DNA of 64,000 nt from Algihabitans albus. GTDB lineage: Bacteria; Pseudomonadota; Alphaproteobacteria; Kiloniellales; DSM-21159. The stretch's first letter is position 1; each line of letters begins with the position of its first letter. Below are positions 7,493 to 15,955 of this stretch, in pieces. The stretch covers positions 186,001 through 250,000 of the forward strand of contig NZ_QXNY01000001.1 of the NCBI RefSeq assembly GCF_003572205.1. The letters are read 5' to 3'. The notes under the pieces are model-generated. The model worked only from the letters and a program-made list of their open reading frames with translations. It did no database searches and was not told the DNA's origin. The position numbers and the translations under genes are program-made.

Positions 7493-9841
7493 ATGACGGG
7501 CGCAACCGATCTTCCGACCCAGATCTGGGATATGAAGTACCGGCTGAAGGACGAGTCCGGGCAGCCGATCGACGGCACGCGCGAGGAGAGCTGGCGTCGC
7601 GTCGCCACCGCGCTGGCGGCGGTCGAGGCGCAGCCGGACCTTTGGAGCCAGCGCTTCTTCGCGGCCATGTCCGACCATCGCTTCCTGCCGGCGGGACGGA
7701 TCATCGCCGGCGCCGGGACCGAGCGCGCCGTCACGCTCTTCAACTGCTTCGTCATGGGCGAGATTCCCGACTCCATGGGCGGCATCTTCGCGCACCTGCG
7801 CGAGGCGGCGCTGACGCTGCAGCAGGGCGGTGGAATCGGCTACGACTTCTCGAGCCTGCGGCCGCGCGGCGCCCGTGTGAAGGGGGTGGGCGCAGATGCC
7901 TCCGGCCCCCTGAGCTTCATGGACGTCTGGGATGCCATGTGCCGTACCATCATGTCGGCGGGCCATCGGCGCGGCGCCATGATGGGGACCCTGCGCTGCG
8001 ACCATCCGGATATCGAGGCCTTCGTCCAGGCCAAGTCGGAAGCGGGACGGCTCACCAACTTCAATCTTTCGGTGCTGGTGACCGATGCCTTCATGGCCGC
8101 GGTGGAGGCCGACGCCGACTGGCCCCTGATCTTCGCCGGCAAGACCTATGGGACGCTGCGGGCACGCGCGCTCTGGAACCGCATCATGCGCGCCACCTAC
8201 GAGGCCAGCGAGCCAGGCGTGATCTTCATCGACCGCATCAACCGCCTGAACCCGCTCGCCTACTGCGAGGAGATCCACGCCACCAATCCCTGCGGCGAGC
8301 AGCCCCTGCCGCCCTACGGCGCCTGTCTGCTGGGCTCCATCAACCTAGCTCAACTGGTCCGCCGTCCCTTCACCGCGACGGCCGGGTTGGACCTGGAGGC
8401 GCTGGACGACTTGACCGCGCTGGCGGTGCGCGCGCTCGACAACGCCATCGACATCTCCCGGTTCCCACTCGAGCACCAGCGCCGGGAAGCGGAGGCCAAA
8501 CGGCGAATCGGACTGGGTATCACCGGGCTGGCCGACGCGCTGATCATGTGCGGCCTGACCTACGGCAGCCGCGAAGCCGTCACGGCGACCGAGACCTGGA
8601 TGGCCCGGCTGCAACGCGCCGCCTATCTGGCCTCCAGCGCGCTCGCGGCGGAAAAGGGCAGCTTTCCCCTGTTCGACGCCGAGGCCTATCTCGCGACCGA
8701 AGGCGCCCGACGCCTGCCCGAGGAGGTGCGCCAAGCCATCGCCGCGACGGGCTTGCGCAACGGTCTGCTCACCTCCGTCGCGCCGACCGGAACGATCTCG
8801 ATCCTGGCCGACAACGTCTCCAGCGGGCTGGAGCCGGTCTTCGCCTTCGAGTACAGCCGCAAGGTACTGCTGCCCGACGGCAGCCACGATACCCAGATGG
8901 TGACGGACCTGGCCATGCGCCGCTTCCGCGCGCTCAAGGGCGACACGCAGCCCCTGCCGCCCGCCTTCGTCGATGCCCAGAACCTCGATCCCGCCGCGCA
9001 TCTGGTAATGCAAGCTGCCGTGCAGCGCTACATCGACAGCTCGGTCTCCAAGACCATCAACCTGCCCGAGGACATCGGCTTCGAGGCCTTCAAGGACGTC
9101 TACCGCCAGGCTTACGACCTGGGCTGCAAGGGCTGCACCACCTACCGCCCCAGTTCGCTGCGCGGCGCCGTGTTGGAGACGCCGGCGGGAGATGCGGCGG
9201 AAGACGGGGCCGGAGCCTCGGCGCCTCCCTCGCAAACGACAGCCGCGGTTCGCGAGGGAGGCGTCGCTCAGCTGGAGCCCGGCTCGGTCGTCTACATGAC
9301 CAGACCGCTGGACCGGCCGGCGGCGCTGCCCGGCCGCACCTACAAGCTGACCTGGCCGGAGAGCGATCACGCCATCTACATCACCCTCAACGACGTGGTG
9401 CAGGACGGCCGCCGCCGCCCCTTCGAGATCTTCATCAACTCCAAGAACATGGAGCACTACGCCTGGACCGTGGCCTTGACGCGGATGATTTCGGCGGTGT
9501 TCCGGCGCGGTGGCGACGTGGCCTTCGTGGTCGAGGAACTGAAGGCGGTCTTCGACCCGCGCGGCGGCGCCTGGATGCAAGGCCGCTACGTACCTTCCCT
9601 GCTGGCCGCCATCGGCGAGGTGATCGAGGAGCACATGATCGCCATCGGTTTTCTGCCCGAACCCGTGCGGTTGGCAAAGCCGCGCCGTCCCGCGGTCAAC
9701 GCCGAGGATCCGACCGGAACCGGCGAGTCGGCGGAACAGCTCGAGCGGGTCGACCAGTGCCCGAAATGCGGCGGCCTCGGCCTGGTACACCAGGAAGGCT
9801 GTGACCTCTGTACCCTCTGCGGCTATTCGCGCTGCCTCTAG
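7493..9841 (+). CDS. nrdJ: Adenosylcobalamin-dependent ribonucleoside-diphosphate reductase (class II)
   Basis: The product has 782 residues. It shows the class II core: a redox cysteine in TLFNCFVMG, the active-site thiyl cysteine within ATNPCGEQPLPPYG, and the phosphate-binding SVAPTGTISI loop. After the barrel (to about residue 560) come a region of VYMTRPLDRP type and a C-terminal Cys-rich tail (CPKCGG...CDLCTLCGYSRC) that could bind zinc or pass reducing equivalents. The enzyme makes deoxyribonucleotides without oxygen and needs vitamin B12. The ATG at 7493 is preceded by AGGGA at good spacing. I saw no cobalamin riboswitch in the 85 bases upstream. A small zinc-ribbon membrane protein gene follows after 11 bases. 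Confidence 0.95.
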   Translation: MTGATDLPTQIWDMKYRLKDESGQPIDGTREESWRRVATALAAVEAQPDLWSQRFFAAMSDHRFLPAGRIIAGAGTERAVTLFNCFVMGEIPDSMGGIFAHLREAALTLQQGGGIGYDFSSLRPRGARVKGVGADASGPLSFMDVWDAMCRTIMSAGHRRGAMMGTLRCDHPDIEAFVQAKSEAGRLTNFNLSVLVTDAFMAAVEADADWPLIFAGKTYGTLRARALWNRIMRATYEASEPGVIFIDRINRLNPLAYCEEIHATNPCGEQPLPPYGACLLGSINLAQLVRRPFTATAGLDLEALDDLTALAVRALDNAIDISRFPLEHQRREAEAKRRIGLGITGLADALIMCGLTYGSREAVTATETWMARLQRAAYLASSALAAEKGSFPLFDAEAYLATEGARRLPEEVRQAIAATGLRNGLLTSVAPTGTISILADNVSSGLEPVFAFEYSRKVLLPDGSHDTQMVTDLAMRRFRALKGDTQPLPPAFVDAQNLDPAAHLVMQAAVQRYIDSSVSKTINLPEDIGFEAFKDVYRQAYDLGCKGCTTYRPSSLRGAVLETPAGDAAEDGAGASAPPSQTTAAVREGGVAQLEPGSVVYMTRPLDRPAALPGRTYKLTWPESDHAIYITLNDVVQDGRRRPFEIFINSKNMEHYAWTVALTRMISAVFRRGGDVAFVVEELKAVFDPRGGAWMQGRYVPSLLAAIGEVIEEHMIAIGFLPEPVRLAKPRRPAVNAEDPTGTGESAEQLERVDQCPKCGGLGLVHQEGCDLCTLCGYSRCL

Positions 9842-9852
9842 GACCCTGTTTT

Positions 9853-10062
9853 ATGGCCTCGGAACACATGGCTGGCAGACGGCTCTGCCGCAGTTGCCGC
9901 GCGCCCTTGGAGGAGGATCAGGAGACCTGCCCCTCCTGCCACACCCACAACCCGATTCCCAAGCCCTGGTACGTCCCAATCGTCGGCGGCGCCATCGTCG
10001 CCTTGATCTTCTACCTGCTGGTCGACTTCGGCGACGTCTTCCGCGTACTGGGATTGAACTAA
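9853..10062 (+). CDS. Small zinc-ribbon membrane protein
   Basis: The product has 69 residues. Two Cys pairs (CRSC and CPSC, 13 residues apart) form a probable zinc ribbon, followed by a single transmembrane helix (about residues 43-60). The short gap after nrdJ and the same strand suggest cotranscription. A second in-frame ATG at 9868 would give a 64-residue protein starting just before the ribbon. The function is unknown. The regular Cys spacing and the hydrophobic segment argue that it is a real gene. Confidence 0.65.
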   Translation: MASEHMAGRRLCRSCRAPLEEDQETCPSCHTHNPIPKPWYVPIVGGAIVALIFYLLVDFGDVFRVLGLN

Positions 10063-10064
10063 AG

Positions 10065-10688
10065 TCAGTCGCAGAGCCGCCGTACTTCGCGCATCAGACG
10101 TCCAAGACGACGGTCGTGGATGCCGAGAGCCTGCAGGTGATCGATCGTGTTCTGAAGGTAGTCGCTGCAAGGGCCCCTCTGACCGGTGCCCTGCACGATC
10201 AGTCCGGCGATCTGAGTCATCGGCAGCTTGCCGGTGTACTGGGGATGGGTCTGATCGACGACGAAGCCGGCCGCCTTCACCGGACCTTCGGGCGTGCGGC
10301 AGTCGAGCCAGCGCGGGATATAGACGCCGGTCATCATCTCCCGCTCCCAGAGGTAATCCATCACGGCCTCGGCTTCGGCCGCCGGCGCACGGAAGACCAT
10401 GCCGTGGCAGCAACCGCCACGGTCGAGCCCCAGCACCAGACCCGGCCGCTCCGGCGTACCGCGGTAGCGGTGCGAATAGATGCAGAAGCGGCGATGATAG
10501 CCGTAGAGCAGCGCCTGGCGCACCTCCAGGTGCGGGAAGCCCGGATGCCACATCAGCGAGCCGTAGCCGTAGACCCAGAAGTCTTCGCCGGGCGGCGGTA
10601 CCAGACGTTCGCGCTCGACAGGCTCCTGGTAGAGCCGGCGCAGCGCTTCGGGAGAGGGTGTCTGGGCGGGTCGGAGGTCGTCGGCCAT
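10065..10688 (-). CDS. Gamma-glutamylcyclotransferase, ChaC family
   Basis: The product has 207 residues. The YGYGSLMWHPGF glycine-rich loop near residue 40 binds the gamma-glutamyl moiety in this fold, and the acidic stretch MDYLWEREMMTGVY contains the likely catalytic Glu. YRGTPERPGLVLGLDRGG is also typical of ChaC. Enzymes of this type cleave gamma-glutamyl peptides, especially glutathione, to 5-oxoproline in the cytoplasm. The gene is convergent with the small zinc-ribbon gene, with only two bases between the stops, and stands alone. Substrate specificity is inferred from the family. Confidence 0.88.
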   Translation of the reverse strand: MADDLRPAQTPSPEALRRLYQEPVERERLVPPPGEDFWVYGYGSLMWHPGFPHLEVRQALLYGYHRRFCIYSHRYRGTPERPGLVLGLDRGGCCHGMVFRAPAAEAEAVMDYLWEREMMTGVYIPRWLDCRTPEGPVKAAGFVVDQTHPQYTGKLPMTQIAGLIVQGTGQRGPCSDYLQNTIDHLQALGIHDRRLGRLMREVRRLCD

Positions 10689-10778
10689 GGCTAACGGCTA
10701 AGGTAGGGAACCGCCCATCGCCGTTCAAACGTCATGGCCGTCCGAAGTCTTTTGACGCCCCGGGGGGGGAGCGCCGCG

Positions 10779-11720
10779 TCACTCGGCCTTCGGCTCGCGA
10801 GGATCGAAAGAACCGGCCTGATGCTGTTCCACCACGCCGCGGCGCGCTTCCCGGGTGCGGCTGAACAGGTCCTCGAGCACCTCACCCTCGCCCCAGCGGA
10901 TGGCCCGCTGCAGGGCGGTCAGGTCCTCGGAGAAGCGCTGCAGCATCTCCAGAACCGATTCGCGGTTGTTGAGGAAGACGTCGCGCCACATCACCGGATC
11001 GGAGGCGGCGATGCGGGTGAAGTCGCGAAACCCGCCGGCGGAATACTTGATCGCCTCCTGCTTGGTCGACTCTTCCAGCCCCATCGCCGTGTGCACGATG
11101 GTATAGGCGATCAGGTGCGGCAGGTGGCTGGTGATGGCCAGAACCTGGTCATGATGACCCGGCTCCAGGATATCGACGGTGGAGCCCATCTCGCGCCAAA
11201 GCCACGCGACCCGCTCGACCGCCCCGGCATCCGTCCCCGGGGGCGGAGTCAACAGGCAATAGCGCTGCTCGAAGAGTTCGGCGAACCCGGCCTCGGGGCC
11301 CGATTGTTCGGTTCCGGCAATGGGATGGCCGGGAACGAAGTAGACACCCTCGGGCAGACAGGGGCCGATGTCGCGGATCGCCGCCTGCTTGACCGATCCC
11401 ACGTCCGTGACGATGGCGCCGGCGGCCAGATCGGCCTGCATGGCCTCGGCCACGGCGGCGTAGGCCCCGACCGGGGTGGCCAGCACCACCAGGTCGCAGC
11501 CGGCAACCGCAGCCGCCGGATCCGCGAAGACTTCGTCGCAGAGACCGAGTTGCAACACCTTGGCGCGCGTTTCCGCCGAGCGGGCGCAGCCGACGATATG
11601 CTCCGCCAGGCCGAAGCGGCGCATCGCCAGCGCCATCGAGGAGCCGATCAGACCCACGCCGATCAGCGCCACCCGGCGGAAGGGCCGCTCGTCCGACACC
11701 ACGCTTGCCGCTGCGGTCAC
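10779..11720 (-). CDS. tyrC: Prephenate/arogenate dehydrogenase
   Basis: The product has 313 residues. An N-terminal Rossmann motif (ALIGVGLIGSSMALAMRR) is followed by the TyrA-type GHPIAGTE catalytic region with its His, and a helical dimerisation domain containing SHLPHLIAYTIV and the SAGGFRDFTRIAASDP stretch. The enzyme oxidatively decarboxylates prephenate or arogenate on the way to tyrosine. It is last in a three-gene operon after the chorismate mutase and hisC genes. Translation starts at a GTG. A 17-base tandem repeat spans the hisC stop and this start. Which of the two substrates it prefers cannot be told from sequence. Confidence 0.92.
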   Translation of the reverse strand: MTAAASVVSDERPFRRVALIGVGLIGSSMALAMRRFGLAEHIVGCARSAETRAKVLQLGLCDEVFADPAAAVAGCDLVVLATPVGAYAAVAEAMQADLAAGAIVTDVGSVKQAAIRDIGPCLPEGVYFVPGHPIAGTEQSGPEAGFAELFEQRYCLLTPPPGTDAGAVERVAWLWREMGSTVDILEPGHHDQVLAITSHLPHLIAYTIVHTAMGLEESTKQEAIKYSAGGFRDFTRIAASDPVMWRDVFLNNRESVLEMLQRFSEDLTALQRAIRWGEGEVLEDLFSRTREARRGVVEQHQAGSFDPREPKAE

Positions 11721-11750
11721 TGGGGATCGTCCTTCACTGGGGATAATCCT
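11717..11750. repeat. 17-base tandem duplication across the hisC stop / tyrC start junction
   Basis: Two adjacent 17-base copies (11717-11733 and 11734-11750) differ at two positions. In the minus-strand sense each ends in CCCCAGTGA; in the first copy this supplies the TGA stop of hisC, and in the second it supplies the GTG start of tyrC. Confidence 0.8.
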
Positions 11751-12819
11751 TCAGGGCCGCGACCACCGCGCGCATCTCGGCCTCGGTGCCGACGGTGACG
11801 CGCAGATGCCCCGGCAGGCCGTAGGCGGCCATGGCGCGGACGAGGATTCCTCTGGTCTTCAGAAAGGCCGCCGCCGCCGGGGCATCGGCGAAGGGCACCA
11901 ACAGGAAGTTGCCCTCGCTCGGTTCCGCACGAATGTTGAGCCGGGCCAGTTGCTCGGCGAACCAGGTTCGCCAGGTGGAGTTCTGCTCGGCCGAGTGGCG
12001 CAGGTGCTCCTGATCGCCTAAGGCGGCAACCGCCGCGACCTGAGCGGGAAGGGACACGTTGAAGGGGCCGCGCAGGCGATTGAGGACGTCGGCCACCTCC
12101 GCCGGCGCGTAGGCCCAGCCGAGGCGCAGCGCCGCCAGGCCGTAGATCTTGGAGAAGGTGCGGGTCACGACGACGCGCTCGGTCTCCTCGACCAGCTTCA
12201 AGCCGTCACTGTAATCCGCCGCCTGCACGTACTCCACATAGGCCGTGTCGAGCACCAGCAGGGCCTGCTCCGGGAGTCCGTCCAGCAGGCGCCGGATTTC
12301 CCTGTCGGGCAGATAGCTGCCGGTCGGATTGTTGGGATTGGCCAGGAAAACCAGCCGCGTCTTGTCACTGGCATGGGCCAGCAGCGCATCGACGTCAGCC
12401 GTCAGGTTGCGCTCGGGCGCGGCGACCGCCGTGGCGCCGGCCGTCTTGGCCGCGATCGGGTACATCAGGAAGCCGTGTCGGCTGTAAAGCACCTCGTCGC
12501 CCGGCCCGGCATAGGCGCGCACGAGCAAGGAAATCAACTCGTCGGAGCCGTTCCCGCAGACGATCCGCGCCGCGTCCAGGCCATGCAACTCGGCCAGCGT
12601 GTCGCGCAGGGCAGTAGAACCGCCGTCGGGATAGCGATGCAGACCGCCGGCGACCTCGGCATAAGCTTCGACCGCCTTGCGGCTTGGCCCAAAGGGATTC
12701 TCGTTGGCGGCCAGCCGAATCGGCTCGGTTACGCCGGGAATCCTGGCTTCGCCGCCGACGTAGGGCTCCACGTCGAAGATCCCCGGACGCGGCGCGAAGC
12801 GGCGGGTGGCGATACTCAT
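11734..12819 (-). CDS. hisC: Histidinol-phosphate / aromatic amino acid aminotransferase
   Basis: The product has 361 residues and is a fold-type I PLP enzyme. Visible features are RLAANENPFGPS near the N-terminus, the FLANPNNPTGSYL segment, the Schiff-base Lys in TRTFSKIYGLAALRLGW, and a C-terminal LRVTVGTEAEM. HisC enzymes transaminate imidazole-acetol phosphate, and paralogues placed with tyrosine genes act on aromatic keto acids. Here the gene lies between chorismate mutase and prephenate dehydrogenase genes, so an aromatic transaminase role is the better inference. The ATG at 12819 overlaps the upstream stop by four bases, and the frame is open upstream only as a shadow. Confidence 0.92.
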   Translation of the reverse strand: MSIATRRFAPRPGIFDVEPYVGGEARIPGVTEPIRLAANENPFGPSRKAVEAYAEVAGGLHRYPDGGSTALRDTLAELHGLDAARIVCGNGSDELISLLVRAYAGPGDEVLYSRHGFLMYPIAAKTAGATAVAAPERNLTADVDALLAHASDKTRLVFLANPNNPTGSYLPDREIRRLLDGLPEQALLVLDTAYVEYVQAADYSDGLKLVEETERVVVTRTFSKIYGLAALRLGWAYAPAEVADVLNRLRGPFNVSLPAQVAAVAALGDQEHLRHSAEQNSTWRTWFAEQLARLNIRAEPSEGNFLLVPFADAPAAAAFLKTRGILVRAMAAYGLPGHLRVTVGTEAEMRAVVAALKDYPQ

Positions 12820-13715
12820 TGCCGGCCTCTGGAGCCACGGCCGGAGTCGGCCATCTCGGCCTCGGTCAAAGGCACCGGGTAGCATCCGATCACCCAGATA
12901 CGGCTGACGCGCTCGCCGGCGCTCTCGGCCAAATCCAGGAGCGGCTGCGCTTCCGGACCGTCCAGGTAGCCTTCGACTTCCGCCAGGCAGTAGCAGTAGG
13001 ACGCGCCGTCGGCATCGGTCCAGGTCGCCGTCTCGCGCACGGTCAGGCCCGCCTTGACCAAGAGATCCTTGAAGGCGGAACGACTCATGCGGTCCTGAAT
13101 CTCCACCACCAGGAAGCTGCGATCCGCGCCGCTGGGTTCGGTCGGGCCGAGCGCCACGACCAGCGCTTCGCTGTCGCCGCCGCGGTCGCGCGGCCAGGCC
13201 GCGAAGGGCAGGCGGGAGACGATGCGCGGAACGTCGGCGCCCTCGCGGGCCAGGTGACGCCACCAGGGGTCGCGGGAATCGCTTTGAATCGGCGGCAGCA
13301 CCCCCAGCGTGGCCTTGCCGCTGGCCACTTCGTTCAGGACCCGGACGCTGGAGCCCTGCTCCGACAAGGGTGTCAGCACGCCGAAGGATTCGCGCGCCAG
13401 ATCGCGCAGGTACTCGGCCTCCTCACCGGTGTAGATCGAGAGGCTGAAGACCCCCTGCTGCGCAGCCGAATCGGCAATGATCTCGCGCCACAAACGCAGC
13501 AACACGGCCTTGGGCAGGCTGCCTCGGTGCCGAGCGACGAGACTGCGCATGATGGCCGCCTCCCGCCCAGGACGGATCAGCGGTTGATTGCGCTGCTTGG
13601 CCTTGCCGATCTGCTGCGAGATTTCCGTGCGACGGATCAGAAGTTCGTGCAGTTCCGCGTCGATCTCGTCGATCTCGCGGCGCAAATCGTCCAGTTTGGC
13701 TGTGGTGACAGACAT
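12816..13715 (-). CDS. Chorismate mutase (AroQ) with a C-terminal prephenate-dehydratase-like region
   Basis: Residues 1-90 are an all-helical AroQ chorismate mutase, with the Arg of LRREIDEID, the RRTEISQQIGKAK stretch and a later Arg/Glu-rich helix. The remaining 200 residues resemble a reduced prephenate dehydratase plus ACT-like module (SLSIYTGEEAEYLRDLARESFG; ATLGVLPP), but I do not see the canonical TRF motif of active dehydratases. At 299 residues it is shorter than the usual bifunctional P-protein. It probably makes prephenate for the downstream TyrC and HisC, with the C-terminal part perhaps regulatory. It is first in the operon, its stop overlapping the hisC start. Confidence 0.82.
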   Translation of the reverse strand: MSVTTAKLDDLRREIDEIDAELHELLIRRTEISQQIGKAKQRNQPLIRPGREAAIMRSLVARHRGSLPKAVLLRLWREIIADSAAQQGVFSLSIYTGEEAEYLRDLARESFGVLTPLSEQGSSVRVLNEVASGKATLGVLPPIQSDSRDPWWRHLAREGADVPRIVSRLPFAAWPRDRGGDSEALVVALGPTEPSGADRSFLVVEIQDRMSRSAFKDLLVKAGLTVRETATWTDADGASYCYCLAEVEGYLDGPEAQPLLDLAESAGERVSRIWVIGCYPVPLTEAEMADSGRGSRGRQ

Positions 13716-14041
13716 CGCGGCAGCTCAAGACAGTGGTGGCTGAGCGCCCGTAGTCGGCCGGGGCGCAGCATCAAATCGGCTTGGTGGACAAGGCCCGACG
13801 GACGATGCCATCGGACGGGCGCCTAGTGATAGTCGGTGACCGAACGGAAATCAAAGCCAAGATCGCCACAGCCCGGCGACCCCGGTGCAGGCATGCGGTG
13901 AGGGCATGGCACGGTCGCCGCCGACTCGGTCGATGCCGCCTCCGGTGCCGTTGACTTCATCGCGCCAAGGTTCCTTATTGAGTCAAGCTTTCTCGCGCAA
14001 ACCCCTCTAGCGGCATAAAGGCCGCCTCCGGAAAGACCCCT
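13716..14041. other. Divergent intergenic region between the chorismate mutase operon and metX
   Basis: About 326 bases without a protein-like frame. A TTGACT at 13949-13954 and AGTCAA at 13981-13986 form an inverted pair, and a short GCGGC/GCCGC hairpin lies at 14010-14025 shortly before the metX ribosome-binding site. I compared it with the SAM-II riboswitch often found before metX/metA in alphaproteobacteria and could not fit the consensus. Promoters for both operons must lie here, but none stands out. Confidence 0.5.
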
Positions 14042-15268
14042 ATGTCCCTGCTCGCCACCAGCAGCCACCAGGAGCGGATCGAGCAGCTGCCCGGCCACCG
14101 GGCCGTCCTCGCGAGGGATCGGCCGTTGCGCCTGAGCAGCGGGGCGGACCTCAGCCCCGTGACCGTCGCCTACCAGACCTACGGCCGACTGAACGCGGCG
14201 AAAACCAACGCCGTTCTGGTCTGCCACGCCCTGACCGGCGACCAGTTCGCCGCCGATACCCATCCCGTGACCGGCAAGGCCGGCTGGTGGTCGCTGATGG
14301 TCGGGTCCGGCAAGGTGCTGGACAGCGACCGTCTGTTCATCATCTGCGCCAACGTGCTGGGCGGCTGTTTGGGCACGACCGGCCCGGCCGACCTCAATCC
14401 CGAAACCGGCGAGCCCTGGGGGCTCGACTTCCCGGTCGTCACCATGACCGACATGGTGGAGGCCCAGCGGCTGCTGCTCGACCATCTGGGCATCGACAAG
14501 CTGCTGGCGGTGATCGGCGGTTCCATGGGCGGCATGCAGGTGCTCGAATGGGCCGCCAAGTACCCGGAGCGGGTCGGCGCGGCCATCCCGCTTGCCACCG
14601 CCCCGCACCACACCGCCCAGAACATCGCCTTTCACGAGATCGGCCGTCAGGCCATCATGGCCGACCCGGATTGGCAGGGCGGCGCCTACTTCCGCTCCGG
14701 CAAGAAGCCGCGGCGCGGCTTGGCCGTGGCCCGCATGACCGCCCACGTCACCTACCTCTCGGAACCGGCGCTGCATCGGAAGTTCGGCCGCCGCCTGCAG
14801 GACCGCAAGGGCCTCTCCTTCGGTTTCGACGCGGACTTCCAGGTCGAAAGCTATCTGCGCCATCAGGGCAAGTCCTTCGTCGACCGCTTCGACGCCAATT
14901 CCTACCTCTACATCACCCGCGCCATGGACTACTTCGATCTGGCGGCGGACTACGGCGGCAAGCTGGCGGCCGCCTTCACCGAGTCGCCGGTGCGCTTCTG
15001 CGTCGCCTCCTTCACCTCCGACTGGCTCTTCCCGACCGCCGAGGCAAAGCGGGTGGTGCATGCGCTGAACGCGGCGGCGGCGGACGTCAGTTTCGTGGAG
15101 ATCGACAGCGACAAGGGCCACGATGCCTTCCTGCTGAACGAGCCGGAACTGCATGCCACGCTGCACGGCTTCCTCTCCGCCCAATGCGAACGGAACGGCA
15201 TCCCGACCGCGCCCCTGGCCCCGATCGACGACACGGAGATCGGCGAAACGGAGGAACGCGTCACATGA
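14042..15268 (+). CDS. metX: Homoserine O-acetyltransferase
   Basis: The product has 408 residues with an alpha/beta-hydrolase fold. Features are the [11 protein letters not shown] start of the domain, [20 protein letters not shown], the nucleophile Ser in [15 protein letters not shown], the catalytic Asp in FTSDWLFP and His in DKGHDAFLL. The enzyme activates homoserine for methionine synthesis. The metW gene overlaps its stop codon in an ATGA arrangement, the usual metX-metW pair of alphaproteobacteria. A succinyl donor in place of acetyl cannot be ruled out from motifs. The ATG follows a GGAAAG site. Confidence 0.95.
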   Translation: MSLLATSSHQERIEQLPGHRAVLARDRPLRLSSGADLSPVTVAYQTYGRLNAAKTNAVLVCHALTGDQFAADTHPVTGKAGWWSLMVGSGKVLDSDRLFIICANVLGGCLGTTGPADLNPETGEPWGLDFPVVTMTDMVEAQRLLLDHLGIDKLLAVIGGSMGGMQVLEWAAKYPERVGAAIPLATAPHHTAQNIAFHEIGRQAIMADPDWQGGAYFRSGKKPRRGLAVARMTAHVTYLSEPALHRKFGRRLQDRKGLSFGFDADFQVESYLRHQGKSFVDRFDANSYLYITRAMDYFDLAADYGGKLAAAFTESPVRFCVASFTSDWLFPTAEAKRVVHALNAAAADVSFVEIDSDKGHDAFLLNEPELHATLHGFLSAQCERNGIPTAPLAPIDDTEIGETEERVT

Positions 15269-15942
15269 GCCCGCTCGACAGCCCGGCCCTGCGCGCTAAA
15301 CAGGCGGGCAAGCGGGCCGGCCTCCAGAGCGGCGGTCAGGCCGGCATGCGCGCCGATCTGCAGCTGATCGCCGACATGATCGAGCCCAGCAGCCGGGTGC
15401 TTGACGTCGGCTGCGGCGACGGACAGCTCCTCCATCATCTCGTGGAGCGGAAAAGCGTGACGGGGCGCGGACTGGAGCTCTCGCAAGAGGGCGTCAACGC
15501 CATGGTCAGCAACGGCCTCTCGGTCGTGCAGGGCGACGCCGACACCGACCTGATCGACTTTCCGGACCGCGCCTTCGATTACGTCGTGCTGAGCCAGACG
15601 CTCCAGGCGACGCGGGACCCGCGCTTCGTGCTGGAACAGCTGGTGCGCATCGGCCGCCACGCCATCGTCTCCTTCCCCAACTTCGGCTACTGGCGGATTC
15701 GCCTGCGCCTGCTGTTCGGCGGGCGCATGCCGGTCACCGAGTCCCTGCCCGACCGCTGGTTCGAGACGCCGAACATCCACCTCTGCACGCTGTTGGACTT
15801 CCTGGAGCTCTGCCGTGCCTGCGACATTGTGGTGGAGCGGGGCCTGACGCTCGACAAACGCGGGGAGGCGCAATCGATCACGGGCCGCCCGCGCGCCAAT
15901 CTCTTCGCCACCGACGGACTGTTCCTGCTCCGCCAGGGCTAG
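15265..15942 (+). CDS. metW: Methionine biosynthesis protein MetW
   Basis: The product has 225 residues with a class I SAM-methyltransferase fold: motif I is [15 protein letters not shown] and the acidic motif follows at VTGRGLEL. The [14 protein letters not shown] and [13 protein letters not shown] segments are characteristic of MetW. MetW acts with MetX in homoserine acylation; it has the fold, but no methyl acceptor is known. The start overlaps the metX stop by four bases, so translation is coupled. It is followed by a convergent gene. Confidence 0.93.
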   Translation: MSPLDSPALRAKQAGKRAGLQSGGQAGMRADLQLIADMIEPSSRVLDVGCGDGQLLHHLVERKSVTGRGLELSQEGVNAMVSNGLSVVQGDADTDLIDFPDRAFDYVVLSQTLQATRDPRFVLEQLVRIGRHAIVSFPNFGYWRIRLRLLFGGRMPVTESLPDRWFETPNIHLCTLLDFLELCRACDIVVERGLTLDKRGEAQSITGRPRANLFATDGLFLLRQG

Positions 15943-15955
15943 GGACAGAGCTTTC

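Noticed and set aside
10762-10769. Run of eight G after the tyrC stop
   Set aside because: Could be a slippage or assembly concern, but it lies outside genes and no frame depends on it.
13716-14041. SAM-II riboswitch before metX
   Set aside because: Common at this place in alphaproteobacteria, but the conserved pseudoknot bases could not be placed; only a short GCGGC/GCCGC hairpin is present.
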